Source of the DNA: Lactobacillus laiwuensis | Lineage (GTDB): Bacteria; Bacillota; Bacilli; Lactobacillales; Lactobacillaceae | Length of the DNA: 64,000 nucleotides | Direction: 5' to 3' | Assembly (NCBI RefSeq): GCF_019972835.1 | Contig: NZ_BPPB01000007.1 | Location: 39,652-103,651, forward strand | Shown here: positions 15,595 through 24,952 of the stretch, piece by piece | Numbering within the stretch: position 1 is the first letter of the stretch | How the letters are laid out: each line of letters begins with the position of its first letter | Notes under the pieces: generated by a model | Seen by the model: only the letters and a program-made list of their open reading frames with translations | The model's database searches: none | Told to the model about the DNA's origin: nothing | Program-made: the position numbers and the translations under genes

Positions 15595-17047
15595 AAAGAC
15601 GTTGCTTTATTTTGTTGTTATATATCTCTTGATATAACTTTAGCATTTTATTTAAATACTGTTTTTTTGATTTTTCCTGAGTAGGGAAATATTTAATTAC
15701 GGTATTATGTAAATTATCATGCATTGCAATCGTATATGCGCCTTCAGATACCACTTGTTCTGCATCTATACACTCTACCCTTAATTCTAGTATGTCAGCT
15801 TTGAGTTGTGACCAAATTGGATCTTTTACTGCTGGACCAATTACTTTTATTGCTGTATAGTCCTTTGATTTAAACATCGACTCATATGCAATATAAAACT
15901 CAAACGTTAAACCGAGAAATAAACCAAAGGTTAACTCATTTAATGTTGTCTGTCTTGTTAGACCATATATCATGCCCTTACTGTCTGGCATTTTATTTGG
16001 TGCTCCACTACCGTTAAAATGGGGAAAGAATAAGACTTGAGAATCAAAAAGCGAATGATCGTTATATTCATCTAAAACTTGATTCATTGTTAAAGAAAAC
16101 TTTTCTTCACTAATTTTGAAAGCATTCATAAACCAAGCAATAGTTGAACCAGCCGAAGGCATGGCAGTAAACCTGGTATAAAGTTGGCTATTTGTATAAA
16201 TTCCGTTTGCCAGGCCATTTTTCTGTGCCTCTTTTGCAACATCTGGCTGATTGACGAGAGTCATAATAGCCTCAGTAGTTCCTGTTGAGTCAAACAGCTC
16301 TGAATTTTGCAAATTAATTCCTGTTGCTCCACACATATGGTCATGACCGCCAATTACTACCTGGCAATTTTCATTGAATAAGTTTGCAATTTTTCCGCAA
16401 ACTTTCCCCAGATTAGTACCTGACTGAAAGACTTGAGGAAAAGTGACATTTTTTATTTTAAAAATATCTTTTATTCTTTCAGACCACTTTCTCTTTTTAA
16501 TATCAAAGCAAAGCGTCCGACTGGCAATTGTATTTTCAGTAGCCAAATTCCCAGTTAATTTAAAAACTAAATAATCAGGAATACACAACCACATAAATTT
16601 ATCTTTTGGCTCTTTAACGGTTTCATCATATCTAAGTAACCATGCGATTTTACAAGCAGAATAATGTGCATTTAAAGGTAATCCCGTAATTTGATAAATT
16701 TCATCCCTTTCGGCCTGAGGAATCTGGTCAACAATTAATTGTGCACGCTCATCATACCAAGCAATACATTGACTAACTTCTTCTTTTTTTTCATTTATTA
16801 ATATGCCGGACTCTCCAACACTTGCTATTGCAATCTTCTCCACTTTATTTAGCTGAGACAAATTAAAAGTTTTTATTTTTGCAACAATTTCTGCCCACAA
16901 CTTTTTTAAATCAAAGTTAGTGAAATTTCCCATTACTTTCTTCGGTGTAGGAAATGCTTTTAACTCAGGAATTCGGTCATGCCACAAAGTAACTTTAGTA
17001 TTGGTTGTACCAACATCAATGGTTAGGCAATTATTGATCAATATCAA
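15593..17047 (-). CDS. FGGY-family carbohydrate kinase
   Basis: ATP-dependent sugar kinase of 484 residues with the phosphate-binding motif DVGTTNTKV near the N-terminus, VIGGHDHMCGATG in the middle (FGGY signature region) and an ATP-binding second domain. It resembles xylulokinase/gluconokinase-type proteins, but the substrate cannot be read. The start overlaps the IIC stop by 17 bp; TTG codons at 17047 or 17041 are the candidates and neither has a strong SD, so translation is probably coupled. Last gene of the PTS operon. A kinase in a PTS cluster suggests either a bisphosphate step before the aldolase or a second, non-PTS substrate. Confidence 0.85.
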   Translation of the reverse strand: MILINNCLTIDVGTTNTKVTLWHDRIPELKAFPTPKKVMGNFTNFDLKKLWAEIVAKIKTFNLSQLNKVEKIAIASVGESGILINEKKEEVSQCIAWYDERAQLIVDQIPQAERDEIYQITGLPLNAHYSACKIAWLLRYDETVKEPKDKFMWLCIPDYLVFKLTGNLATENTIASRTLCFDIKKRKWSERIKDIFKIKNVTFPQVFQSGTNLGKVCGKIANLFNENCQVVIGGHDHMCGATGINLQNSELFDSTGTTEAIMTLVNQPDVAKEAQKNGLANGIYTNSQLYTRFTAMPSAGSTIAWFMNAFKISEEKFSLTMNQVLDEYNDHSLFDSQVLFFPHFNGSGAPNKMPDSKGMIYGLTRQTTLNELTFGLFLGLTFEFYIAYESMFKSKDYTAIKVIGPAVKDPIWSQLKADILELRVECIDAEQVVSEGAYTIAMHDNLHNTVIKYFPTQEKSKKQYLNKMLKLYQEIYNNKIKQRL

Positions 17048-18392
17048 CTACTTCTTTCTTCGTAGTGCGATATATCCACCAAACTAAAAGGCCAATTACC
17101 ACAATTCCACCTATAGCAAAAGGATTAAGTTCAAAAATTTTCACTATCCAAAATCTAAGCGGATTACCACCATCTAAAAAGCTTGTAACTGTAGCGTGGG
17201 CAGCACCTTTATATGCTACAGTTCTAGCCATCTTTGTTATGACTGGAGCCATAGCACTTGCAATATAAAGATCACCTATTAAACACGGGATAGCAATAAT
17301 TACAGCCCTGAAAATATTACCCTTGCAGGCTAAAACAATCATAGATGCAAAAACTGCTAAGTTAGCCAGATCAGCTAGAGGCAAAGTGCGATTGCCAGGC
17401 ATGATAAATGCCAAAAGAATGGCAAGGGGCGTTAACAGTAAAGCTGTTGAAATTATGGAAGAATTACCGATAGCTACAGCTATATCCAGGCCAATAAAAA
17501 GATCTTTTCTATTTGGAAACCTCTTTGTTAAGAATGTTTGTACTGCTTGTGAAATTGGCATTAATCCTTCAAGCAAAACTCTAGTCATTCTTGGCAAGAG
17601 TAGCATTACTGCAGCTAAATTAACACCGATATTTAACAGCCCTTTAACATCATAGCCAGCTAATAATCCTAATAAAACACCTAAAATTAAGCCAATCATC
17701 ATAGGCTCACCGAAAATGCCAAACTTCTTTTGAATGGTTTTCGGATCAATTTTAATATTCCTAACACCAGGGATCTTATCTATTAGCCAATTTCCTAACA
17801 GTCCTATCGGCCAAAAGGTAATCGAAGAAACTGTAGGCAAAGAAATGCCTTCTAAGCCAAAATATTTTTCACCCATTGGCGCTGCCCAGTCTGCCATTTT
17901 AAAAACTATTATAGTAATAACTGCAGCAGCTAGTAATCCTAAAATAAAATTATTGGTTACATAGTAAACTAATGTACCCACAAGAGCAAAATGCCAGTAG
18001 TTCCACATATCTACGTCCACTGTCCTTGTTTTTCCTATTATCAACATTACTATGTTGATAATTATAGTCATTGGAATTACAAACGGAGCAATTGGCAAAC
18101 CCCAAGTAATTGCAGAAAGAGCTGGCCAACCAAGATCAGCAGCAGGAAGGTTAATCCCTGTATGCTTAACCATGGCTTGCGCTGCCGGTCCCACATTGTT
18201 GGTCAAAATACCAAAAATTGCAAAAATACCGACAAATCCTACTCCGACAGTCAAAGCAGCTTTGAATGCCTGTGAGACTTTCATTCTAAAGCATAAACCT
18301 ACTATAAATAGGATGATGGGCAGCATTACAATAGCTCCCATACTTAAAATGTATTGAACTATATTATTAATTTGTGAAGCCAAATTAACCAT
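17031..18392 (-). CDS. PTS galactitol-family IIC permease
   Basis: 453-residue membrane component of a Gat-family PTS, about ten hydrophobic segments, with the family stretch GLPIAPFVIPMTIIINIVML and an LxLADLANL-like loop. The sequence is closest in style to GatC/SgcC. ATG has GGAGG upstream. It is in line with IIB (10 bp upstream) and IIA. It forms the sugar channel; substrate could be galactitol, a pentitol such as arabitol, or another polyol. Confidence 0.88.
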   Translation of the reverse strand: MVNLASQINNIVQYILSMGAIVMLPIILFIVGLCFRMKVSQAFKAALTVGVGFVGIFAIFGILTNNVGPAAQAMVKHTGINLPAADLGWPALSAITWGLPIAPFVIPMTIIINIVMLIIGKTRTVDVDMWNYWHFALVGTLVYYVTNNFILGLLAAAVITIIVFKMADWAAPMGEKYFGLEGISLPTVSSITFWPIGLLGNWLIDKIPGVRNIKIDPKTIQKKFGIFGEPMMIGLILGVLLGLLAGYDVKGLLNIGVNLAAVMLLLPRMTRVLLEGLMPISQAVQTFLTKRFPNRKDLFIGLDIAVAIGNSSIISTALLLTPLAILLAFIMPGNRTLPLADLANLAVFASMIVLACKGNIFRAVIIAIPCLIGDLYIASAMAPVITKMARTVAYKGAAHATVTSFLDGGNPLRFWIVKIFELNPFAIGGIVVIGLLVWWIYRTTKKEVVDIDQ

Positions 18393-18402
18393 TTTTTGCC
18401 TC

Positions 18403-18696
18403 CTATTTTACGTAATCATAAATTTCTGCTAATGTTTTATCTGCTCCTATACCTGTAATTAGAGATAATGCATGAACAACCGGAATATCCAAGTCAAATG
18501 GTACTTGTGTGGTAGCCACTATTAAATCAACGGTTTTAGGATCTGCAACTTCTGGTAAAGAGGCAACGTTAGTTTGTGTATAAGTTACTTCCACTCCTTT
18601 ATCTTTCAAGTATTCCAATGTTTTTTCAGTTGCCACAGTAGATGTGGCAATACCTGTAGCGCATACAAAAAGAATATTCTTTTTCTTATTAGACAT
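18403..18696 (-). CDS. PTS galactitol-family IIB component
   Basis: 97-residue cytoplasmic phosphocarrier. The phospho-accepting Cys12 is in FVCATGIATST, a typical Gat IIB P-loop. The length is normal. Its ATG overlaps the IIA stop codon (ATAATG type), so IIA, IIB and IIC are a tight operon. Confidence 0.92.
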   Translation of the reverse strand: MSNKKKNILFVCATGIATSTVATEKTLEYLKDKGVEVTYTQTNVASLPEVADPKTVDLIVATTQVPFDLDIPVVHALSLITGIGADKTLAEIYDYVK

Positions 18697-19175
18697 TATT
18701 TTTCCTCCAAAATAACTTTATTTACTATTTTCAATATTTCATCTTTAGAACTATTTCTGATTTTCACCAAACTTTCAGGGGCTTGAAATATTTTCATAAG
18801 CTTAGATAAAATATTTAATTGCTTATTCGATTTATCTAGAGCCAGCATAAAAACAATTTCAACCCCAATTTTTGTTTCATCACTTCCCATTACCACTTGC
18901 TCTATCGGAGACTTCAATATGCCAATTGCAATCGCATTGTGTTTTGTCCATTTTGCATCGGTATGAGGTATTGACACACCAAAAGGATTAGTAGGCAACC
19001 CTGTCGGAAATTTTTGTTCTCGTAATATTACCTGCTGTGGATATTCAGGTTTTACCAGATCTTTTTTTATTAGAACTTTTGCCAAAGTATTAATCACATT
19101 GTCAAAATTGGTTTTTTCGTTAAAAGTGACTATTTGATCTTTTTCAAACCTAATTTTATTGTCATTTACTGCCAT
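18696..19175 (-). CDS. PTS IIA component (Gat/fructose-mannitol type)
   Basis: 159-residue IIA protein that passes phosphate from HPr to IIB. His71 in PFGVSIPHTDAKW is the expected phosphorylation site. It lies 12 bp downstream of the aldolase gene and overlaps the IIB start by 1 bp. Confidence 0.9.
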   Translation of the reverse strand: MAVNDNKIRFEKDQIVTFNEKTNFDNVINTLAKVLIKKDLVKPEYPQQVILREQKFPTGLPTNPFGVSIPHTDAKWTKHNAIAIGILKSPIEQVVMGSDETKIGVEIVFMLALDKSNKQLNILSKLMKIFQAPESLVKIRNSSKDEILKIVNKVILEEK

Positions 19176-19187
19176 ATCTTAATTCCT

Positions 19188-20042
19188 TTAATAAACTTGA
19201 GCAGGAGATAGTTTGTTCATCACGTTAATTTTGTGATAAACCACTTCTTTAACTGCTTTTCTGGCATCTAAAGTGACATTCACCAAGTCAAAGCGATCAT
19301 TGTCCTTTTCGTAGTCTTGGCCCATTGTTTGTATGTATGCTTTACGCAAATCACTGGCAACATTAATTTTGACAACACCATAGTTAACCATTTGATTAAT
19401 TTGCTCGTCAGGTATACCAGAAGCACCATGCAATACCAAAGGCACTTTACAAACACTTTGAATTTCTTTTAGCAGGTCGAACTTGATATCAGGATCTAGG
19501 TTCAAACCATGGACATTGCCGACAGCAACAGCCAATAAATTGACACCTGTTCTTTCAACAAAATCAACTACCTGGTCTGGGTCGGTATACTTATGATCAG
19601 GACTTACGTAGTCATCCTCTTTACCGGCTATTGCCCCTAATTCAGCTTCAACAGGTACACCGTAACCTTGAGCAAATTCGACAGCCTGCCTAGTGTGAGC
19701 GACGTTTTCATCATATTCATATTGGGCATTATCTGTCATTACCGAACCAAATCCTGCCCTGCACGCATCAACCACATTTTGAAAATCTTTACCATGATCC
19801 AAATGTAAGGTAACAGGAGTTTCCATCTTATCAGCATATCTTTTAACCATGTCAAAGATGTAGCCATAACCTGATAAAGGAATATTAGTTGGTGCTATCT
19901 GAATAAAAGCTGGAATTTTACTTTGCTCAACTGCATCCAATATGCCCATTGTTGTGATTAAATCGGTGGTATTATAAGCACCGGCACAAACATGGCGCTC
20001 TTTGATAATTTCTAATAATTTAAAGCCATTAACTAGTGGCAT
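19188..20042 (-). CDS. Class II (zinc) fructose/tagatose-bisphosphate aldolase
   Basis: 284-residue aldolase of the FbaA/GatY family. Seen: TLHLDHGKD with catalytic Asp82 and zinc His83, EAELGAIAGKED, the zinc His in VGNVHG and the zinc His in VLHGASG. ATG follows TGGAGG. It is first gene of the aldolase-IIA-IIB-IIC-kinase operon. In a Gat-type cluster it would cleave a ketose-1,6-bisphosphate such as tagatose-1,6-P2, but no polyol-phosphate dehydrogenase or PfkB-type kinase is present to make it here. Confidence 0.88.
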   Translation of the reverse strand: MPLVNGFKLLEIIKERHVCAGAYNTTDLITTMGILDAVEQSKIPAFIQIAPTNIPLSGYGYIFDMVKRYADKMETPVTLHLDHGKDFQNVVDACRAGFGSVMTDNAQYEYDENVAHTRQAVEFAQGYGVPVEAELGAIAGKEDDYVSPDHKYTDPDQVVDFVERTGVNLLAVAVGNVHGLNLDPDIKFDLLKEIQSVCKVPLVLHGASGIPDEQINQMVNYGVVKINVASDLRKAYIQTMGQDYEKDNDRFDLVNVTLDARKAVKEVVYHKINVMNKLSPAQVY

Positions 20043-20107
20043 TGTTATTCCTCCAATACTTTTGATCTGGAATCCCTAAAAATCTTTATTAAAAGTGTTT
20101 TAAAAAC

Positions 20108-20482
20108 TCAAATTAAATGTTTATCGTTTAAAAATTTTTTCAAATGATTTGAACCAGTAATTGAATAATTAGGATTGATTATCAAAACAATGACTGTATC
20201 TATATAAAACATATGCTTTTCCTGCTTTGAAAAATATTCAATCTTTTCTTTAAGAGACAAATATACGATTCTGTTTTGACTTATTTTGGTATCGATTATA
20301 TGAATAATCAGTCCATTTGAAGAAATAAGTCCTTCTCCCATTTCATCTCTTTTTCTAATATCCTTTAATATTTCTTTTTTGCTTAGACTGGACTCTATAT
20401 TGTTTACAAAGCAGGTAATGTAATGGTACAGGTCTTCACTGTCTTTTAATTGCACTGATAAATATTTCTCTTTAATATTCAA
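20108..20482 (-). CDS. EIIA-like domain, probably the detached C-terminus of the PRD activator
   Basis: 124 residues resembling the EIIA-Mtl/Fru domain that ends MtlR-type activators; His in SNGLIIHIID is at the place of the phospho-His. It starts with a TTG inside the last codons of the upstream activator gene (11-bp overlap, +1 frame). Removing one A from the A6 tract at 20487-20492 joins the two frames into a canonical HTH-PRD-PRD-EIIB-EIIA protein. It is either a separate domain gene, a recent frameshift, a slippage product or a base-calling error. Confidence 0.6.
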   Translation of the reverse strand: MNIKEKYLSVQLKDSEDLYHYITCFVNNIESSLSKKEILKDIRKRDEMGEGLISSNGLIIHIIDTKISQNRIVYLSLKEKIEYFSKQEKHMFYIDTVIVLIINPNYSITGSNHLKKFLNDKHLI

Positions 20483-21944
20483 AGCGTTTTTTCCTTACAA
20501 TCTCATCAATTTTCTCTTGAACAATTTTCTGATCTTTTTTTGTGAATAAGGCACTGACAACTATATGCGGAACTTTAATTTTCTCAGAAACTTGCACAGT
20601 TGATATTAATAAATCAACGTCTTGGTAATTGACTTTGTTATCATTATTAGATGTGACCCCAACTATATCTATGTTAGGGAAAGCTTTTTTCACCTTAATT
20701 TGTAACAATTCGGAAGTTCCTATTCCAGTAGCACACATAATTACTACTTTTAATTTGTAAGAATTTTCCTCAAGGGCTTGTGCAAAATAAAGCGTGATAT
20801 AACCAACCTCATTATCATCAATGCCCTTCAAGTTATACTTAAAAAATATTTTTTGAGCATCTGTAAAAATAATATGATATAAATCGTGATACTCCATTTT
20901 GATTTGTTCTAACAAATTATTATTAACATGAATATGATTTTTCAATCTGTTAACAAGAGGTTGAACATGTTTTTCCAATCTTTCCTGAATAAAAGTAAAA
21001 TCGTAGTTATAGTCTTTTGAAACTTTTGCAATTAGTTCTTTAGTTATTTTTATTACTAGACTAGATGCAGCAATATTCAAATCACTGCTTACAAACCTTG
21101 AGGAAGTTAAGTATTGAAATATATAATCCACTTCAACATTTGGTACTTTAATACTTAAATAGTTGCTAATATCCTTAATTACCTGTTCACTAATACGATA
21201 TATTTCTGACTGATGTTCACCTGGACTTAATTTTTGCTTTCCCTTAACTAAATACTTTGTCCCATTTTTTCTTAAGCGGCAAATCAAAATATACAAGTGT
21301 GAAAATAAATTAACATTATATGGGTAAGGCAGTGTCATTTGTAACAGGTAATTAATTTTGTCAATCTCTTTCACAACAAAGCGGACATCATACTTTTCAC
21401 TAAAGTCAGAGTTTAATGGTAATTGCTTTAGGTCTATTATTTCCTGGTCATTAATCAGTTTTTTTAAAGCAATTCTGATATTTTCTTCTGGCCCGCAAAC
21501 TTTTAGAAAATTATTCTTAGAAATCAATTTAATTTGATACCTATCAAGATTTTTTTTAATTATCTGCTTGTCATTATGACGGACATTCGAACTTACGTAA
21601 TACTGAGCAAATATCTCACTTTCCTCTAACGGTTGCGGAGAATTTAGCAAAAGTTTTTTCATAATTCTGTTTCTCCTTTCAACCGGAGAAATATTTACCA
21701 ATGAATCTTTACCTAATTTCTGGTGCTCAGATGGCTGAATATAAAATTTGTAGTTAAGCTTAAAGCCCCTTCCCCTTTGAGACATAATTACAGAAGATCC
21801 CGTACTCTTATTTATATAAGCAACTAACCTGTAAACAGTTTTTTCAGAAACAAATAAAACTTGCGCTATTTCTTTAGCGGTTACATATCCATTACTATTT
21901 AAAAGAAAACCGATTAACTCATGAACTCTATCTGAATTTTCCAT
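20472..21944 (-). CDS. PRD-containing transcriptional activator (MtlR/BglG-type) of the PTS operon
   Basis: About 490 residues: N-terminal HTH (YVTAKEIAQVLFVSEKTVYRL), a second winged region, two PTS-regulation domains, and an EIIB-Gat-like domain with Cys in VVIMCATGIGTSELLQ. ATG 21944 is chosen because GGGGGTG lies just upstream; a TTG 12 bp earlier overlaps that SD. Phosphorylation of PRD histidines and the EIIB Cys would tie activity to HPr and sugar flux. The EIIA module usual at the C-terminus is in the next ORF. A cre-like site lies about 100 bp upstream. Likely activates the downstream aldolase-PTS operon. Confidence 0.85.
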   Translation of the reverse strand: MENSDRVHELIGFLLNSNGYVTAKEIAQVLFVSEKTVYRLVAYINKSTGSSVIMSQRGRGFKLNYKFYIQPSEHQKLGKDSLVNISPVERRNRIMKKLLLNSPQPLEESEIFAQYYVSSNVRHNDKQIIKKNLDRYQIKLISKNNFLKVCGPEENIRIALKKLINDQEIIDLKQLPLNSDFSEKYDVRFVVKEIDKINYLLQMTLPYPYNVNLFSHLYILICRLRKNGTKYLVKGKQKLSPGEHQSEIYRISEQVIKDISNYLSIKVPNVEVDYIFQYLTSSRFVSSDLNIAASSLVIKITKELIAKVSKDYNYDFTFIQERLEKHVQPLVNRLKNHIHVNNNLLEQIKMEYHDLYHIIFTDAQKIFFKYNLKGIDDNEVGYITLYFAQALEENSYKLKVVIMCATGIGTSELLQIKVKKAFPNIDIVGVTSNNDNKVNYQDVDLLISTVQVSEKIKVPHIVVSALFTKKDQKIVQEKIDEIVRKKRFEY

Positions 21945-22042
21945 AGTCACCCCCAATTCCTGATTTTTAGAGATTCAATTATTATCTTATTAACTTTTAC
22001 ACCCTAGAAATTCCAACTTATGTCCATAATAACGGACAACTT

Positions 22043-22057
22043 TAATAGCGCTTACAA
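22043..22057. promoter_or_regulatory. cre-like site (CcpA) upstream of the PRD activator
   Basis: Minus-strand TTGTAAGCGCTATTA fits the cre consensus WTGNAANCGNWNNCW at all fixed positions except the C near the end. Distance to the activator start is about 100 bp. Confidence 0.5.
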
Positions 22058-22085
22058 AAATGGCGGTTTCAGCAAGAGTGTAAGT

Positions 22086-22126
22086 AAAAAACAGACATTC
22101 CTTCAATTTAGAAATGTCTGTTAGAC
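22086..22126 (-). terminator. Terminator of the D-2-hydroxyacid dehydrogenase gene
   Basis: AACAGACATT and AATGTCTGTT pair around a 14-nt loop and run into TTTTTT on the minus strand. It insulates the dehydrogenase from the PRD activator. Confidence 0.8.
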
Positions 22127-22244
22127 TTTTGCTTTTATTTATAAGTTAGTTGCTCTGAAAATAAGTTTTAGAAGTTGAATATCTCTAAAAATCTATTCAC
22201 GTATACTAAAATGATATTTACAACAAAACAATTTTTTGCTTTTT

Positions 22245-23234
22245 CTACAAATTAACTACGCTATTTACTTCTCCTCCAGAAATAATTGTTTTAGCATCAT
22301 TCAAAGCAATTTCAATACTGTTTTTAACAGCTAATTTCGTGAAGAAAGCAATATGCGGAGTGATTAATACCTGTGGCATTGCTTGTAGTTCTTTATAATC
22401 TTCCGGTAGTGAATTCAGCATATTCTTTTTATCATAAAAATCTGTTTCATCGGCTAAAGTATCCAAGGCTGTAGCAGAAATTTGCCCATTTTTAAGGGCC
22501 ACAATTAAAGCTTGTGTGTCAACCAAGCCCCCACGAGCTACGTTAATCAAAATAGGCTTTTTCTTCATTTTATCAAAGGCAGTTTTGTCAATCATGTTTT
22601 CAGTACTTGCTAGTAATGGTGTATGTAAAGAAATAATATCGGATTCAGCAAGAACCGTATCAAAGTCGGTATAAGTGAGGTAAGGTTCCAGAGATGCGTC
22701 ATAAACCGGATCACAAGCCAAAACTTTAGCGCCCAATGCGCTGTATAAGTGTGCACTGGCTCCACCAATATGACCGGCGCCAATTATACCGACAGTGCAA
22801 TTAAAAATTTCAGTACTAATTGTACTTTTATCATAAGTAAAATCACCATGAGCCATTCTGTCTTGATAAATCCCAATTTTACGCAGTAAATACATTGCAT
22901 CGGTTACGCCAAGTTCGGCAATGGCCCTTGGTGAATACGCTGCAACGTTTGTAATTTTAATACCATTCTTTTTTGCGGCCGCTAAATCTTGGTTATCAAC
23001 TCCAACCTGCCGCACAGATAATTGCTTAATGCCAAATTGCTTAAATTTTTCGTAGACACTGGCGCCGACTGGAAGGTTGCCTTCAGAACTCACTCCGTCA
23101 AAACCTTGAGCTAAACCAGCATTATCTGCAGACAAGTCATCGTGGACGATTTTTATTTCAACTTGGTTTTTTTTAGCCCAGTTTTCAATAATTTTTTCTT
23201 CCATTTTAATTACACCATAACAAATAATTTTCAC
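22245..23234 (-). CDS. D-2-hydroxyacid dehydrogenase (D-LDH/D-HicDH family)
   Basis: 329-residue NAD-dependent dehydrogenase that reduces 2-keto acids to D-2-hydroxy acids. Seen: VGIIGAGHIGG (about 148-158), the catalytic Arg in INVARGGLVDT, the Glu in TLADETDF region, and the active-site His in LITPHIAFFT. Overall it resembles D-HicDH of Lacticaseibacillus casei and D-LDH (YSPRAIAE motif). It stands alone with a terminator at 22086. Which keto acid is preferred cannot be told. Confidence 0.87.
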   Translation of the reverse strand: MKIICYGVIKMEEKIIENWAKKNQVEIKIVHDDLSADNAGLAQGFDGVSSEGNLPVGASVYEKFKQFGIKQLSVRQVGVDNQDLAAAKKNGIKITNVAAYSPRAIAELGVTDAMYLLRKIGIYQDRMAHGDFTYDKSTISTEIFNCTVGIIGAGHIGGASAHLYSALGAKVLACDPVYDASLEPYLTYTDFDTVLAESDIISLHTPLLASTENMIDKTAFDKMKKKPILINVARGGLVDTQALIVALKNGQISATALDTLADETDFYDKKNMLNSLPEDYKELQAMPQVLITPHIAFFTKLAVKNSIEIALNDAKTIISGGEVNSVVNL

Positions 23235-23239
23235 TTTTT

Positions 23240-23667
23240 ATCTCTCCTATTCTTGCTTTAAAAATTGGTAATCTTAGCTTTCTAGTTGGAAAAATCGGAT
23301 TGATTCTAATTCACGGTATCGACAATACCAAAAGCCTAACTTTTTCATATTCAAGACCGTGAATGCATGCTAGAGGTATATTGACACCAGTCTCATTACT
23401 AACCCCGCAGCTGCTGCCAGCAAATCCCAAACTTTAGAAATTATGGGTACGCCACGCAAACCAGTAATTGTAACCATACATTATCCTTATCACAACTTTT
23501 ACTATCACTTTTTCTTAATATTTATATAATACTCTAAAAATTTGAAAACACCATGTATTTTATAGGTTTGGTAGCATAATTTATAAAAAAGTTGTTAACA
23601 AACTTAATTAAAATATATAATTTTGTATATTGCAAAATTATAGTTTAAGTAAAAGAAACGGCCGTTT
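23240..23667. other. Gene-free stretch with a broken reading frame
   Basis: On the minus strand 23479 to about 23411 reads MVTITGLRGVPIISKVWDLL and then shifts frame into ETGVNIPLACIHGLEYEKV, ending in a stop near 23311. The two pieces look like one decayed coding sequence, family not recognised. An AAACGGCCGTTT palindrome lies at 23656-23667 next to the MFS gene. The rest is AT-rich without recognisable signals. Confidence 0.35.
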
Positions 23668-24933
23668 ATGTTACTTTTGGTGCCAGCAAAATTTCCTCAT
23701 GTTACGCTTCTCATTATACAAAACGAAAGCGTGGCAAAATTGGACAATAATAACTTTCTCAGTCGTAATCAAATATTATTACCACTAATCAATTTTTTGA
23801 CGAATTTTAGCAGCATCTTAGTTGGAATTGGCGGTTCACTAATTATCCGTGAATATTCAGATAATATCGTTATTAACGGCTTAATTTCGAGTATCAGTTC
23901 GTTAGCACTTATTTTGAGCGTTTTATTTATCGGTTCCAAGCTCGACAACACTGATAAGCGACGCGTGCTTATCCGGATGTATATTTTACTAAGTTTATTT
24001 TTATTACTCCCTTTTACTTTCCCACGAAAATACTTTGTACCTTTATACATTCTGGTTGACCTTTGTATAACAATGTTTAGCTTAGTCGAAGGGTTATCTT
24101 TCACTGGAAATTTAAAGTCTCTTCTGACTGATAATGCACTGGGGTCAACTATCAACCATAATTCCGTTGCTGGTCTAATCGGTAATATTGCCAGTGTAGC
24201 AGCGATGGCAGCTTTAATTCTTACTACCCGCAACTATTTGTATTTTCTCTTAGTAGCAAGCGGTGGCTTTTTTATAAACATCTTTCTCTCTATTGCTTTA
24301 CACCAAAGGCACTTTACTAAAAACCAAAGTAGCTTTAAAACCTTAACCCACCTCATGACAGTTTGGCACAAAATAGCTGCTAGTAAAGGCTTACGCGCCT
24401 CAATTATTATTGCCATCTTTACCAGTACTCTCCAATCAGTATTTAACGGGTTGCTGATCTATTTCTGGAAAGCGATTGATCCTAATTACAGTCAAGTTTA
24501 CTGGCTACTAGTTGCAGTAGTCAGTGGTCTTTTCTTAGGTGCTATTCTTATCCACTTTGATAATACATTTTGGTTACTTACTACTTTAGTATTTATTACC
24601 ACGCTGGCTTTAGGAATTTTCTTTTTAAGGCAAACAATCGTTACTATGGCCATTATCACGGTACTGATATATGGTGAAACTTTACCAATCGCTAATTGGT
24701 GCAATAAAACTAGGATTAAAAGAACCGGTAAAGAGGTCCAGTCTGCGCAAACAAGTTTTTTGCAGCTGGGGAGTTCTCTATTGAATATCTTTTTTACTGT
24801 CGGAGTATCTGCAATTGCCAATGCTTGCCACCAACCGGCTCTTACTCTACTTGCTGCAGGTATTGCCCTTTTATTCGTTTTTAGCCTTCTTGGCAATAAT
24901 ATGGAGCGGTATCGTTTAGAAGAGATTAATTAA
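23668..24933 (+). CDS. MFS transporter, function unknown
   Basis: About 390-420 residues with 10-12 hydrophobic segments in two halves separated by a basic loop (HQRHFTKNQ...) and a cytoplasmic DNTDKRRVLIRMY loop after segment 2, as in MFS_1/MFS_3 exporters. The start is uncertain: the ATG at 23668 has no SD, while conservation-like sequence begins only at about DNNNFLSRNQILLPL, where GTG and TTG codons are available. Not close to any transporter whose substrate I know. Convergent with the rib operon. Confidence 0.65.
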   Translation: MLLLVPAKFPHVTLLIIQNESVAKLDNNNFLSRNQILLPLINFLTNFSSILVGIGGSLIIREYSDNIVINGLISSISSLALILSVLFIGSKLDNTDKRRVLIRMYILLSLFLLLPFTFPRKYFVPLYILVDLCITMFSLVEGLSFTGNLKSLLTDNALGSTINHNSVAGLIGNIASVAAMAALILTTRNYLYFLLVASGGFFINIFLSIALHQRHFTKNQSSFKTLTHLMTVWHKIAASKGLRASIIIAIFTSTLQSVFNGLLIYFWKAIDPNYSQVYWLLVAVVSGLFLGAILIHFDNTFWLLTTLVFITTLALGIFFLRQTIVTMAIITVLIYGETLPIANWCNKTRIKRTGKEVQSAQTSFLQLGSSLLNIFFTVGVSAIANACHQPALTLLAAGIALLFVFSLLGNNMERYRLEEIN

Positions 24934-24952
24934 AAGCGTTGACGTGAAGTCA

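Noticed and set aside
17065..18357. Plus-strand frames opposite the IIC gene
   Set aside because: Shadows of a long membrane-protein gene; no SD or family signature.
23656..23667. AAACGGCCGTTT palindrome directly before the MFS ATG
   Set aside because: Perfect symmetry, but single and without a linked regulator; not enough to call an operator.
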